Positions 24,231-38,361 of a stretch of 64,000 bases of DNA are shown here, in pieces. Below the pieces are notes generated by a model. It saw only the letters and a list, made by a program, of their open reading frames with translations. It did no database searches and had not been told where the DNA came from. The DNA comes from Cyanoderma ruficeps (lineage: Eukaryota > Chordata > Aves > Passeriformes > Timaliidae), in contig VZDJ01000052.1 in the NCBI GenBank assembly GCA_008694505.1, positions 5,087,722-5,151,721 on the forward strand, read 5' to 3'. Position numbers and translations under genes: made by a program. The first letter of the stretch is position 1, and the number at the start of each line of letters is the position of its first letter.

Positions 24231-27200
24231 AGGGAAAAAAGCACCAAAAAAAAAGGCAACAAGTCCCTTAATGATCATAAAAGAGTGCAAAGGGAAGAGC
24301 AGGAACAGAGCAAACATAGATTACGCCTCTCCACAGTGTTCTCTTAATCCCCACCAATTTTCAGCTCAGGGAGTTCCCGAGCCTCCATAAAACCCTTGAT
24401 AGAATAAAATAAGATAAAATAAAACGTTTCTGATATTATTTTAATCTTGTTTTCACTGCCTTTTCAGCCTGTATGAATATCTATTTTGTAATGTTCGGTG
24501 TTATAAAATCAGATTATCATCCTGAGGACTGGGTGTTACCTTGTACCTACTGGGTAGAGGGAGCCTACCCTCGGTCTCGTCCTTGCTGAAGAGCCAGTTC
24601 TCGCATCACTGGTCCTGTTTATTTTCACTGACCACTCTTACTGGTAGTGTTTTTCTGAAAAATGAGATAAACGGCAATCAGAAATAACTGCAGAGTCCAG
24701 CAGATAGGAAACACTGTGCATGATGGCGAAATGCCACATTCAGGATTTGATTTGGTTTGATTAAAGGAGCATTGGAAAGAAATAGATGCGATGGATATCT
24801 TTGAGGAAACGCTATTTTTTAAACACGAGTGTTCAAAATATATAAAAAGGCCAAAAACTCTGGAGAGCTGGTGTTCACTGGAATGTTTCTGACTGATTAA
24901 ATACCAACTCAGTCCACTTTGTAAACGGGAGGTCCAGAACATGCTGCAGTCAGTGGGTGGCTGTTGATATGACAGGGTGAAAACTGGGTGTTCTATTAGA
25001 AATGAAATTATTGCAGTTCAGCTAGAGAGTGATCAAAATCATTTTTAGATGACATAAGAGTTTGACCCTTTATTAAGTACGTGAGGTAATACAGAACGGA
25101 GGAACCCATGTCATTGTAAATTAGTGTCCTTAAGTTAAGTCTCATTACCAAGACACCTTCACTTTTTAAAATTATTTCACCTGCCATGGTTAATAAAAAG
25201 GAAGTTAATTTGGTGTGACATTTTTGGTGGCAGCTTGGTGCACTACCAATTTAACTGCAGTAAAAGAAAATAATAGTTTCAAAAAAACTCCCTAAACTTC
25301 ACGTTCCTTTCATTTTGAATCACTGGGTGATTTATCAGTCATTATTTATAGCCTCAGATTTCAATTAAGGACACGTTAAATGAAGCTTATATGGGGGATG
25401 TAGAAGTGTTTGTGGGTTGTAATTATTTTAATGTTACTCTTTAATGGAAGATACTATATTTTGATTCTTGAATATTTCTGCTTAGATCCAAACCCATAAG
25501 TGTACAAGACAGAAATCCACTGCATGCAGCAAAATGCCACCTGATTACTATTCATGCTACGCTGCTCCCAGGTTATTGTCAATATCCAGCGTCTACTGGC
25601 GAGGAAGCTTTTGTTTGTCATGCCAATGAAATGATTGCTCCTCGCTTTCCTAGACTGCCGAGTTCTTTAAACCAACAGCGTTTTGATCCTGGAGTAAATA
25701 TTGATTCTGTCTTTCCTCTCTCCCCGAGAAAATTAATTTAGTGTGTGTTATATGCACCCAGGTGAGGTAAGGCCAGCTCAGGACCCCACAGGCTGCTTTA
25801 ACCTGTGACACGGGCCAGCATTCAAGGGGTGGCTTCATTACCCCCAGGTCAGCACATACATGCTGGTCCTTTCAGAGAGCATCTCCTACAACAGAGCAGA
25901 GAAGTATTCATGTGCCACTTGCCTACAGCAATAAGATCCCAGATTTCTCATTTTCAGCCAAAAAACAGTGGCGTCAATTTGCCTTTTTTCCCCACCCCGT
26001 TCTGAGTGGTTCTGTACCTTCAACCCAGGTGATGTGGGTGAGGCCATGGGTACTAATGCACTGTGCCTTCCAGAGACAGCCCTTGGAGAAATACAGAGAT
26101 TGGCATTTTGTGGGCAGAGTTTTAGCAGGCAGAAATCCTTTTCACAGTGCATTGGGGCAAAAGTAGAGTGATTGGCAATGGCCAAGTCTTCCCTTTATCG
26201 ATAGTCTGGAAACATGGAAAAGGGAGTGCAGACTGTTAATAATTCATTTATGAAACTGAGCATCCCTTGCTGTTGCCACGCCTCAGCTGCCTGGGAAGAG
26301 GAGCTCCTTAGCACATCCTAAATGCACAAAATGAAAGAATTGGCAAGAACAACAGAAGTTTAAGGACAGATTTCCTTAAAGAATTGTACACTGCCACCTC
26401 CTCCTTTTCAAGAGTTGCACACTTCCACCTCCTGGTTTTTGCAGCTCTCTCAAGAAGAAACTGAGAAACGCCTGAGCCTTTGCAAATGACCCCAGCGTGT
26501 CTGCTGCTGTCACAGTGTTTGATATTTGATTTGATTGATATTTGATATCAATCCCTCTCTGTGTGCATCCCTATCGGATTCAAAGCATAACCTCACATTA
26601 CCGTGGAAGCTGGGCCATGCAAGTGCAACATGTCTGCTAAAAGCTTGACTTCCATCAGTAAAGAAACAATTAGACCAGATTGGTTAGTTCCCTTTAGAGA
26701 GTGATACCATGGGATCACAATTTCATCATTACAAAAGCAACAATTAGCATTCTAAGAAAATGGTTCTTAGTGAAATTTATTGCAACGTGATTAGCTTTGT
26801 TATTTGTAAAGCCTGTGTAAGCTTCTGACATCTTGAATCACAGAATATCATTGTAAAACTGGGGTTTTTTTCATATTTATGTGTGGTACACTGGTTTTTG
26901 TATTATATCATCAGCCATTTCCTTAGTAAAATATTCTGAAAGGATGAAGAAAAATGAAAAAGGAGAAGGAAAAGTTAGGGACTCTACATCTCTAGCACTA
27001 TGTTGACTGTACATCTCAGACACTGTGTTATCATGTCCTTCTAACAGAGCCAGCACTGTCGAATTCACATTTAATTTCATATTCTATTTTTGACTCCTAA
27101 TATTATTTGTTTAAAACTTCCACCACAAATAGAAAAAAAAAATACAAAAAGGGCTAGCATGTAGTTATATGCCTTTCTGACTTTCTGAAAACAGTTCAGA

Positions 27201-28136
27201 TTGTTTAACAAGGTTTGAGGCTAAAACAGGGACTCCCATATGACCTGTATTACCTCTCCTCAAGGGAATGCGTTTTCCTAAAGTGATGATTTATGAGATT
27301 TAATACTAATGTCAAACTTCATTCTGCCATATGGAGTAACATAATTAAAACACCAAAGTAGGCAGAACGCAGGCAGCAGAACATTGTTGAACTTGTAGAT
27401 ATTTCCACATAGGTGATGTAAAGATTGATGGAAAAGTGATATGAGTGTTTTAGGCATGTCCATGTGAGATGTAAGATAAACAAGCCTTAAGCAAATCTGC
27501 TGTTTTCCTCAGAAAGATTTTATCCAGAGAGGAAAACGGAATATTTATGTGCAATAGCAGCTGCATATTTTTAGAATAATTTTGAATTCTTTTATAGCAA
27601 GTCTCTGTGTGATTAGAAAATAGATACAAATCAGATGAGGTAACAGTTCGTCCCATTTGTGTGAAGTGGTTTTCCAGGATAAAATTACATTTCCTTCTAA
27701 ATGCAGTATTCATTTGGGAGTAAATTAATTAAGGCTGAGTGGATAAGTATCTGCTGTCGTTCTGCAGTCATGACATGGCAAGACACCAGCGATCTCCATG
27801 CAAAACTCATTTGTACATGAAAAAAATTAAAGTGCCTGTGCCTTTTGCTTTTAGTGCTGCTATGCGATACTTTGAATAAATAACTTAATTCCGTGTTCAA
27901 AATACTCAAAGGTATAGTATTTTATTATTGGTATTCTTAACTTAGATTGCAATGGTGGAACAGCTCTTTCCTCATTTGAGAGCTTCACTCAGGAGGCAGG
28001 AATGTGGGCTCTGCGCTGTGCCCTAACAGGTTTATTATTATTTTATCTGGCTTGAACAACCGAACGTGAATGTAATGTAGGTCAAGCATCCCACAGTGAC
28101 TCTCAGGTTGGGCTGCCCTCAGTGATCCTCACTGAT

Positions 28137-28158
28137 GGGGGGGTTTGTTGGGGGGGGG
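28137..28158 (+). repeat. Paired guanine runs (possible G-quadruplex)
   Basis: G7 (28137-28143) and G9 (28150-28158) are separated by six bases, TTTGTT. Each run could contribute two G-tracts, so an intramolecular quadruplex is possible on the plus strand. Homopolymer length may also be a sequencing uncertainty. Confidence 0.6.
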
Positions 28159-31100
28159 TGTCATGATTTCATGATTTGAGTTGCTTAATTACTCTGCACA
28201 TGCTGGAAAGCTGAGTGGTTTCCTTGCTCTTGTTTGAGGGGAGATTTCGTGCAGAAGCAACACATGAATTTCTTTTGTGTTTAAAGCATCCATTAGGACA
28301 ACAGAGAAGTGCACATTGGCTTTCCACTGAGCTGTTGCAGATCACTGGCTTGTTGTCTACATGTGTTTAAACAAAATTGCTTTCTGTGCTTAGTCCAATC
28401 ATCCTGTGTCATATCCTTTTGAATTACTTTTCTACCCTAAAACTAAACTAATTGCAAAATGGTTTTTACGTGACAACATTGACTGTAAAGGTGTTTCTAC
28501 ATAAGTGTTCTTTTGTATGGCTTCTCTGCAATGCTATTTCAAAGAGGTGGATGAAAAATCAAGTGCTGAATCTTTGCTGTCTTCAAACAGTATTATGAGA
28601 GATGATATAGCTGGAGTTTAATCATAAACTTCTCCCTTTCCTGACAGTACTGACATTTATTTTCCAGACAAACAGATGAATCTTAGGTAACGAGTTGTTT
28701 TGATCTTGTATGGTGTTGATGCAAAACTAAGGCACCATATACTTTTATTGAAAACCTCTGAGCTGTTTTTAAAAGACTGGAGCCTGAATATTTAGTAACA
28801 TTCTTTTTTTCTTTTTTTTTTTAATGGGAAAATTCACTTATGGCTCGTGCTGTGAGTGGAGTTGAGTGGTAGCCTGTGATCCCCGTGAGTCTGATTCACA
28901 TTAAGCTTTTTTAGAGGGTTTCACAGCGCTGTCTGCACTTCTTACTGTGTCATTGTCCAAATAGCCTCCAAGAAGAGGAAAAGTGGATTTGTGAAAGAGG
29001 AAAAGACAATAGAACAGGGAGATGCTAGATACAGCAAATAAAGGGAAAGCCCTGATCAGATTGAAGCTGAGAACTTACATCTTTCATTTTTAGCATCCCT
29101 TTTTATATGAAGAACAAGGTAAAGGAGCATGGCATTCCAAAGTGTGGGGATTTGCATCTGCAATACGTTGTTGGATGCTGCAGCCAAATTTTGGTCCTGT
29201 GGTTGGCTTCCGCAGTCACTTTGGGAATCACGGTATCAAGTACTTCATAGAGGAGTATTAAAGCACATTTAATTCAGCTAAAGTAGCAAATTTAGTCCTT
29301 GAACCTTTGTGTTTCTGGGATTTTAAAAATATTTTGCAGCGTGTAGGGTTTGTTTTTTGGTTTTTTTAATGGGTTGTCTACTCTAAAGGCCACATAAAAG
29401 CCTTCAAGTCTAACCTTTTCATTTTGCTTGACACTGTTGAAGAAGATAAGAGGGGAATGCTGTCAGAGAGTTTACACAGAGGATGGAGAGGGGTAGTGGT
29501 GAAGAGGATAATGACTTTGGCTCTGATTTTCTCCCTCCTGCTGCAACAAGGCATCTGTATTCTCTGCTGGGTGCAACCAGCCTGCAGGAAGCTTTCCTTC
29601 CTGCAAGCAACAAGTTAGTCAGGAAATCATCTGGGAAATTAAAAGGACATCAGAGCTGGGCTTGTGGTGACTTGTTTTAAAAAAGAAAAAAAAAAATATG
29701 GATGGAAGGGTAATGATGGGAAGAAGGTGAGGAAGGACTTGGGTGTATTTCCATCTGCAGTATTGTAGAATAACGTGCCGTGAGCTGCCAGCCATCCAGG
29801 AAGTCAGATCTTCCATTCCAGTCAAAACTCAACTTCCAGCTGCCTGGCACTTCAGGGGTACCACTGGCAACAGTGAAGGAAGATGCTGGAAATTTGTTCC
29901 TGGGCTGAAATTAGCTTCTCTTACCCTATAATAGCTTGTTCTACCATCATGTTCAGGCAAATATGTAACAGTATGTCAGTTATTTTGCCTAGCAGTCAGA
30001 CTTTTCATTTTGTGCTGCAGAAACAAACGACTTTTATTTTTTTTTTTCAATTGCTTTAATATGCTCTGCTCTTTAATTAGATGGTCTATAGGCAGCACAC
30101 ACACACAGAGCACTCTCCAATATTGTTTCAGAAAATGAATAGCACGTGTGATGCCTACACTGAGCTACAGGAGAAGTGCAGACTGGCATCAGCTCTTGTT
30201 ATTTCGTTGCATATGAACAGCCCTAAGTGTCCCTTTTTGAGAAATGCACATTTGCCGTGTTCTGGCTCAGGGGAGGCTGCGTGTCTGTTTGACATGCTCT
30301 CAGTGGAGAATTGCTTATCCATGCCTGATCCCGATGGGTTTCACCTTCCAAAAGTAACCAGCATAGGTCAAAAGTTGGCAAGATGAATTGAAAAGTGTTT
30401 CCAGCTGATGGAAAGGCTTCTGGTAACTAAGTGGGGGAATTTGAAATCCAATCTATTCCTAATGGAAAACCAGCAAATAGTCCATGTTTCAACACAGACA
30501 AGCTATTCCAGTATCTAAGTGCTGACATATGGGAGTTTTTCAAACAACACAACTTGAATCGACTAGTTTTGCATCAAAGGTACAAATTCAAAGTATCTTC
30601 TTTAATGGTCTGCTACATGCCTAAAGAACTTCTTTGTTTACTAGTTCAGTGCAGTGTTAATGGTCACATTAACACTGTGTGGATGTGAATGTCTCCAGAC
30701 TCCCCTTCCTCCTGCAGGTCTTACATTCATTGATCCTGGCATGCCATATTTCTTGTTCCTTTTCCTATCTAAATTCATAATATTTTCCCTTCTGTAGCTG
30801 AATCCTTCCTTCCTTCATCTGAATAGACAACACTTTCATCTTTCCTATTTTCTCATCCAAATTTCTTTTTTTTTTCCTGTTTACTTTTTTTTCCACTCTT
30901 GCCTGTTTGCCATGTTTAGGTTCTTCCATATGCCATTTCTTCACAAGTTGTTCCCATATTGTCCAATACTTTGAGGAAAACACAAGTTCTCAGTTGTTAC
31001 CTATTCCTCTCCATGAAGGAGAGCATGCTGTGAGCGTGGGATGGAGGAGTGGGTCTGCTTGGGCAAAGATGATTTTATTCCTCCGTGATTTTCTTCGCTG

Positions 31101-34100
31101 CTTTCCTTTGCCTTCCATTCCTTCCATCTGTCTCTGACTGTAAGCAGAGTGTAAAGCAGAGGAAGGGCCAAGTGTCTGTTAGGTTTCCTGTTAAAATACA
31201 GAATAATGGTGATGATGTACGTGAGTCAGAGACTGGGCACAACAGCATAGAAATGCTTCACGTATATTTCTTTATTATATTTTTCATTAATTTTATTTCA
31301 TTGCTTGTCTTTTTTTTTTCCCCCCCTGTTTGTACCTCTCCTAGCTCATGTACACAACTAATTGAGGTATTACAGGAGGTCTTTAATCAAAGATGGTTCC
31401 TTCCTAATTTCCCTGGAATAGGGGACTGCTTTGGTGTAGGAATTGTTCCAGGAGTGCTGAGCTGCCCTCCATGGCTTTGTGCAGGGCTAATGAGACCCCT
31501 GGTTACACCCTATACTCATCCATCCTCAGCCTGCCCTTTTCAGATCACAGATTCCTTACTCCAACTGGGGCATGCAAATTTCTACCTTAAATTCAGAACT
31601 AAGCAAGGCAAGGAGTTCTTACAGTTGTTCCGGTATAATCTTTAAAAACAGTTTCAAACCCTAAATTCTCCCAGCAAGGACAATGAGCAAAGACAGATTT
31701 CCATGGCACAGGAGCAATCCTGTTTGACTGTCTTGAGCAAATTCTCCTGCTGCTGACTGACCACTGAGATTAAGCGGAATTTCTAACAACTCTGGTTACA
31801 ATGGGTCAACACCTCTAGTTGTACTTGGGTGTTGCAAGCCCTGTGAGTTCCAGTAGAGATTTATTTTAGCCCAGTCATTTCATGGTGCTTAGAATATTTC
31901 CGTGCTGTGCATTGCTGCTACTGTAGATAATGGATGACCACTTGGTTAATGTTTGACGGCAGTTTCAATGCCCCTCTCCCAACGTTAAGTGTCCTTATGT
32001 CTTTATACTAGAACTGACCTTCAGGGACAGTAAACATATTGTTTGGCAACAAGTTAATTACAGACTTTATCTTCCAAAAACATTCATGTCATGGGTGGGA
32101 TAATTAAGATGTCCTTGCAAGTGAAAAAAAAAACTTTGTGACTTATAGTAATGCTCCAGCGTAGGTGTTAGAAACCGGGGTCACAACGGTATTACGAGAG
32201 CTGTGTACTCACGTTATTTTGACTAAATCATTCTCCTCTTCAGGCTGTAAAAGTGAAAAATGGACTTAAATTATATGTAATGGCAATAAATTCTGTAAGT
32301 TTGTAAAGAAAAACGAAGGAATCAGGTTGTCCAGGGGTATGATGGGCAAGCAGAACTGATTGTATTTGATTTACGGTGGGATTCGTTACTAGGGTTTATT
32401 TTGTTTTTCTCCCCTTTCCTCCTTTTAAGGCCTCTGCCTTTTGTTAGATAGTTAGAATCATATTGACCCTTTCTGATTTTGTAATGTGAACTTCATGGTG
32501 ATAAATAGCTAATTATTTGCAATTGAATTAGGCTATGAATTTAAATATGACAGAAACAGGTGTACCTGTGATTACCTTCAGCATGGCTCAGGGGGTTTAA
32601 GTTTAACACAGTATAAATACTTTGCAGTTATATTATTTCTGAAATTGAATACTGCAACGAGTGCAGACTATCATAAAGATGTTAACGAGCTCAAATTTTA
32701 ATTTTGTTGGGTTTTTTTTTTTCCCCCATGAAATATTTTGGGGAGGGAGGGGAGAAGTGTCCACTGGTGACAACTGAAGTTCCCCTTCTGGAGTGTTCAA
32801 TCCCTAAGCGGGCAACATTTAGTTTGGGTGAAGTTAGGAAGTATTTTTTTTCCCATTTTATAATTTAAAGGTCTGAATTGTAATATTTGAAAAAAGCATG
32901 AAAATATCCACATTCTCTTTCTCAAAACCTGGCTCAAGGAGATGAACAGGTGTGCTAATGAGCTACTCCTGAGCTGCTGGGTTCTGTTTCAGGTTTCCGA
33001 CTTGGAAACTTATATTCCAGCAGAAATAAGCAGTTCCTTTTTTAATGGTTGGTATCATCACGAACAATCAAATGACTTCAGAATGAATTTTATTTTCTTC
33101 AATAGAAGGAAAGTCACAATACAGCCACAATATATGGCAGGTGATGAGTCGTTCCTTGCCAAAATGTAGCAGGAGTATGAAGGATTGAAACATACATTTT
33201 GAGTTCTTTTTTTTTTCTGGCAGGATGAGAATATTGAAGCATCCCAACATTGGAGAATAAGAGAAAAAAAAATGGGATCTAAGCACAAAGGCTTTGATTG
33301 ATGGCATGCTATCCTTGGTGTGTAATGCAGCCCCATTAACATCCTCCTGTGTAGGTGATACAGTTACACAGAACGTCCTGGCTGGGTGTAAACTAACTGC
33401 AAAGCAATAGAATAACACCTTTAAAATGGTGAATTTTAAAGTTGTCTTCGTGGCTGTCTTAAAAGTTAAATCCCTCTGCCTTTGCACTTATGAAAATGTT
33501 GTCCATATATTTGGGCATGGTGCGTTCAAGGAAAGTCAGATAATCTCTTCCAGATTCCTTCATTATTAAATGGCGCTGGAAGGTGATTTTGACTGTGCAC
33601 ATTGTTTCAGGGGTTCCATATTTTGAAATTCCATCTCCAGCCCTAATCCGGAAGCTAGTTCATATTTGTTTTACCTTCTGCAGTACATGAGAGCTGAGCT
33701 CTGTTGATCTCCCAGTCAGAATGAGGTACACCCTAAAATGAAGTTATCCATGAACATCACATGCCCCATACAGCATTTTTATTTTTATATAAACTAGGCA
33801 GTTGCTGGTGAGCAAGCTTTTCACTTTTGCACGTTTTAATTTTTTTAAACATCCAATTTCCCCTTTGATTTCTTTTTCTTTTAGAGACTTTGTAGCCTAT
33901 TTTCACATTATCTGTCCTGTTAATCAGGTTTACTTGTGTTTTCAGCAGAATATGGTTCTTTTGAATTTCATCCGAGGTGATTTTTTTTCTGCGTAACCAT
34001 GTGCGAATAAGGGTTCTGATAATCCCTTTCTTTTTAAATCAGCCAGTTTAATTCTTCTGTCACTGTTGCATGGAGATGAGAGACTTGACCTATTTTTTAA

Positions 34101-34496
34101 AATGAGCTCTTTAGCTTCGTTAGCTGCAGGAGGACGGAATTTTAGAATTTTTAGAATTTATTATTTAATTAGCTGCCATTAGGATTTGCTGGTGCACTCG
34201 TGAATGATATTTCCCTTTGAATTGTGGTCATTTGCAATGGAACTTGGTGGAATTCTTTTCTCCTTTGTAACTCCTTGGTGCTTCCTAACCTTGTTAGTGT
34301 TCTTCAGCCTTTGATTTTGACCTGCTGGATCGGCTTCAGCTTTGCTACATAAAAATCACTTGGATTCTGCTGAAATGTAGAGATTATTCCATTTCATGTG
34401 CATTCCAGCAAAAGGCATGAAAGGTGATTCAGGTGTGATTACAACTATTTCTGATGTGACATTTACCCCAGAACTATTTTAAGTTGTTATCCCTGG

Positions 34497-34514
34497 AAAA
34501 AAAAAAAAAAAAAA
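34497..34514 (+). repeat. Poly(A) tract, 18 bases
   Basis: Eighteen A residues follow CCCTGG. No retroposed gene or SINE is recognised upstream, so this is treated as a plain homopolymer. Confidence 0.85.
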
Positions 34515-36559
34515 GTATTAATGCTATTCTGTATTCAGTGGCTTTGATGGTACTTGTTGCAGATGTCTCAGATTACTGTCAAAATTTCATTATCAGTGAT
34601 AATATATTAATGCAGTAAGTTGACAGAGGGGTTGACTGAGTGACTATAGCAATATATAATTAGGTTGGTGTAATAAGATACGTATGCACTGATCCTCTAC
34701 TACCTTTTTATAAAATCTGTTAGAGGCTGAATTCCCTTCCTGCTTTGTTACCATTCCCAGAGTGACTGCTACCAATTTTTTCTGATTCTTGAAGAGGGTA
34801 TGCATTATTTTATAGAAACCCCATGTTACAGAGTTGAAAATACCTTTTCTTTCAATTTTTATTTCAATATCGATGTCACTGAAATGAATAATATCATTAT
34901 AAAGTCAGCAGAACGTGTAGCCTTGCATCAGTCAAATAAACCAGATCAAAATACAGTGTTTATATTGTATATAATCAGTGTACCATATATTACCATTATT
35001 TACAAGTATTAAGTCATTAGAGAGCTCTTGTAGTTTCTTGTAGTTTCAAACAAAAAATTATTTGCAGGGATGTTTGCNAAAAAAAAAAAAAAAAAGAAAA
35101 AAATTAATGGAATCCTTCCAGTAGCTGTCAGTTTCTTCCTTAGAGTTTGATAATTGAAAGGTTGGTTATTTTTTTAGGAAGGGAAGATGGTTTCGATTAT
35201 CCAAAGGCAGTGGAATGTTTAACTACCCTTCTGCTATCAGTGGACTTGTTTACATTAGGATTTTGACTAAATTGAGGTTGCACATATCCAGATGTTATCT
35301 GCCTGGGTGACTTTTTCATTTACTTTGGCAAGGGATTTGATGCTGTATTGCTACCATCCCTTTGTCATCTTTCTCATTTTTCACATCACATTTCAGGCTA
35401 CACTTAGCTTTTCCTTTTCTAAACTTCCATTAAATTTTTAAGTCCTAAACTTTTGCTCTTTTTTTTCCCTAAGGATGAATCCTTCCTGAAACCACAAATG
35501 GGATTTTGATCTTCACTGCAGCTTTTCTCATTGGTTGTCACGAGTAAAGCCGAAGTGCCAGACAAACAAACCCAAGACACAAAAGAAATGTTTTTGTTGT
35601 TGTTCTTGATTTTTATGTCTGTCTGTTTGGTTTTTTTTGTGCTGAGGGGCAAGAGATGTATCTCGAATGCTTCAGCTCTGCAATGTCCTCCAGCAAGGCA
35701 GGGAAGACAAAGCTCTCCACCAGGAATGGCCTTCTTCCCACACCCAGTGACCTGTGGTGCCAGTGGCTCACACAGAGAAGCCAGGGCTCCTCATCCAAGT
35801 AGGATCCAGCAGGATAACATTCCAGAGAGTGCCAGTGGGGAATTGTAGAAAACATTGGCCAGAATAGTAAAAAGAAATGTCTCCAGCTCTGAATCACAAC
35901 ATTTGGGCAAGTTTATTGTTCAATTCACTGCTGTCGTGTCATTCTTCAGCACCTCTGGGGGTTGGGAGGGAGGAATATCCAAACCCAGAAACCTGCTGCT
36001 TAGGATGTGCCAGGTTGAGAACCAGCTTGAACAAAGAATTCTGGTTTTTTAATATCTTTACAGTGCTAAAGATGTAAAGTGGGTGAGCACTCCAGCTCAG
36101 CAGCGATCAGACAGAGCTGCAGCCAACAGAAACAGACGTTTGGAAGTGTGAGATCCTAATCTGTGTCCCAGTGAACCTTTCTGCTGGGTTGTTTTACCTC
36201 TTTCAAACCTCCAGACCTTCTGGTTGCAAATTAAAAGGAGTTCATGCTGTTCCTCACGTGACCCTCTGATACATTAGCTCTGAATGGAGCTCCACTTATT
36301 AATGTTTATACAGTCTTGGTAGATCTAATCCTATTTGGAGGCCTTTAAAATGCCAACTTTTTATTTTCAGCCTGGTTTACTTTTAACTGAAATATTTAGC
36401 CTCAGAATGTGTTTGTGGGATTTTTTTTTCCTTCAAAGGCGTTTTCCCTCGATGGCATTTAAACAAGCGTGAGGTTTTAAATCAGTAAAAGTAATGAAAT
36501 TTTTTACATGCTCTTTTGCATGTGTCATTTAAACATCTTTATGGTGTAACCATATATTG

Positions 36560-36630
36560 GAGGATTTGAATCAAGCAGATCTAAGACTCGAAGGTCTTGG
36601 AGGTCTCTTCCAACTTAGTGATTCTGTGAA
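36560..36630 (+). mobile_element. CR1 LINE 3' terminal fragment
   Basis: The segment contains GATCTAAGACTCGAAGGTCTTGGAGGTCTCTTCCAACTTAGTGATTCTGTGAA, which follows the CR1 3' UTR end: a GGTCTCTTCCAAC tract followed by the ATTCTRTGA terminal repeat motif. Only about 70 bases remain. It is in plus orientation and carries no coding sequence. Confidence 0.85.
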
Positions 36631-38361
36631 TTGTTGCTAATACTGTTTATTTTATAGCCTAGAAAACAGCTATTATTACCAGAGCAGAAACATATGGAGA
36701 TGGGTTTATGTTCTCTTGTAGTAGTAGCCAGGGGTGAGGGATATTGGTAGGAGTTTAAATTAAAATCTACAGTGTCGATGTCAGCAAATATCAGACTAGT
36801 TCCAGTTAGACTATAGGAGAAAGAAGAGGAAAGGGAGAAGAAAAAAATATTGATTATGAAAGATGCAAGGTAGCTGGAAGGAAATGTGATACTGAAAAGG
36901 GAGACATTAATACACCATGAAACTGAATCGAACGAGGGGGAAGTAAAGACGATCTGCCAGGCAAAAGAGCAGTTAGCACAGGAAAACATAACAAAACAAG
37001 ACACTTATGGATCACCAGAAGTACCCCTCTCTCCTTGGCAGCTGTGGCAGCTGCTTTCACCAGGTTGGAGAGTGAGAGGAAAATCTCTCTCTGAGTGTTT
37101 TCTCCCAGGCCAAGTGATGGACTGAGATGTGACACCTGCAGTGAACTATCTGCTGTCGATAAATCAGTGCCAATAACGAGATAGGATTTTAGATGTGTGC
37201 CTACAGTTTGCACAGGGCTGTGCAAGGAGTGAACACGGAACTTCTCCCAGTGACTTCCCAGCCCACCTGACAGGCACAAAACAAACAGGTTGTGAGATAT
37301 GCAGGTGGGAGCTCTACTTCCTTTTCTTCCTTTTTGTGGATGTTATAGGAGAGCAGGGTTTTACTCCACATTGTGAGTCATGTTTGCAAGAGGCAGCTGA
37401 CTCACTGTGTAAGGGCCTGATACCTCTATGGGATTGGTGGGATTTGAGAAAATTATTTTTAAATGTTCGGTCTGAAAAACAACATGAAAATAACTCTCGT
37501 GTACCTTAGGACATCTGCTGAGTGGGGAACTGCCCTACAGAGTTAGCTTTGTGCACATTTGAGCAATATCTTGTTCAGAGCAAATGGCAGAGTATCCTAA
37601 AACTCTGAGGGAATCAATTATCATAATTTTCCCATCGGCATTTCTGAGGACACGCTCGTTCTTCATAGGTGTTTTTTGAAAATGGTGTTGAAAAGAGTGG
37701 GATTTTTTTTTTTTTTATGGGATTACTTAATCCCATAAAAGAGAGGGTAAAGCTTGTGGGCAAGTGTCACAAGGCTGTGTTTTCCCTCTCCCTTAGTCCT
37801 TTGCAATGGCTCTGATGAGTCCTGGGTGTTAAATTGCTCCGAGTCATTGGCAATTCCGGCGTGGTCAGAAGGAAAGGGCGAGGGCAGGGGAAAATTTACC
37901 AGTGTTGCTTTTCAGTTCAGCCAGGTTGCCTTCAGGAGATCCCAGTAGATCATTCTGCTCTTTGCTCCTGGCCTTGTATATAATTAATTTGGGCTGAGTG
38001 ACTGCTTTTAAATTGAGTTTTGTGGTAGCTGCTGGTTCAGAGAGCAGGTCTGAGCTGTCAGCCTCGGAGCTGTTTACTGCTCACAGGTGTCTTCTCAATT
38101 GATGGTAATAATTCACTTAGAACAAAATAACCCATGGGCTGAGATTCCTGTGTCCTCTTCCCCTGCAGAGGTGGGACTCTTGAGAAGAAGGGGAATTTAA
38201 TAAAGGCTGGAGCAAAGCAAAGAAACCACGATTAGTGGTAGAATCAAAATAATTGTGAAGTATTTAGGGAGCTGGAGCAACGTGGTTGGAGGACAGAGTG
38301 ACCTTGTTGCCTAGACAGAAAACAGTGTACCCAAAGGACATCACTAGGATGTTCTGCTAAA
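36631..38361. other. Unique non-coding DNA
   Basis: Nothing assignable. Open frames of up to 141 codons on the minus strand (36854-37279) have no recognised domain and overlap open plus-strand frames. A perfect 12-bp hairpin is annotated separately at 37713-37740. Confidence 0.55.
37713..37740. repeat. Perfect 12-bp inverted repeat with 4-nt loop
   Basis: TTTTATGGGATT (37713-37724) and AATCCCATAAAA (37729-37740) are exact reverse complements separated by ACTT. A T-run precedes the left arm. No role is apparent. Confidence 0.85.

Larger units (their letters stand above)
24231..36559. other. Unique non-coding DNA with simple-sequence tracts
   Basis: No exon is recognised. The longest open frame in the window, 186 codons at 31085-31645 on the plus strand, lacks a domain; it starts within a pyrimidine-rich tract and reads through low-complexity T runs. 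Simple sequence includes AATAA-type repeats at 24404-24425, a TTTGAT-type array near 26518-26552, guanine runs at 28137-28158, a pyrimidine-rich tract at about 30755-30910, A18 at 34497-34514 and A17 at 35079-35095 beside an N. No CR1 or LTR could be firmly placed in this span. Confidence 0.55.

Noticed and set aside
26834..26860. AATCACAGAATATCA, like the start of an antisense CR1
   Set aside because: The sequence after it does not continue along the CR1 consensus, so it is most likely chance.
31085..31645. Longest open frame, 186 codons, plus strand
   Set aside because: It has no recognised domain, begins in pyrimidine-rich DNA, runs through T tracts that give phenylalanine-rich low complexity, and has no supporting exon structure.
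34660..34680. TTAGGTTGGTGTAATAAG, similar to the end of a mariner MITE known from primates
   Set aside because: The match is short, the matching partner end is absent, and that family is not expected in birds.
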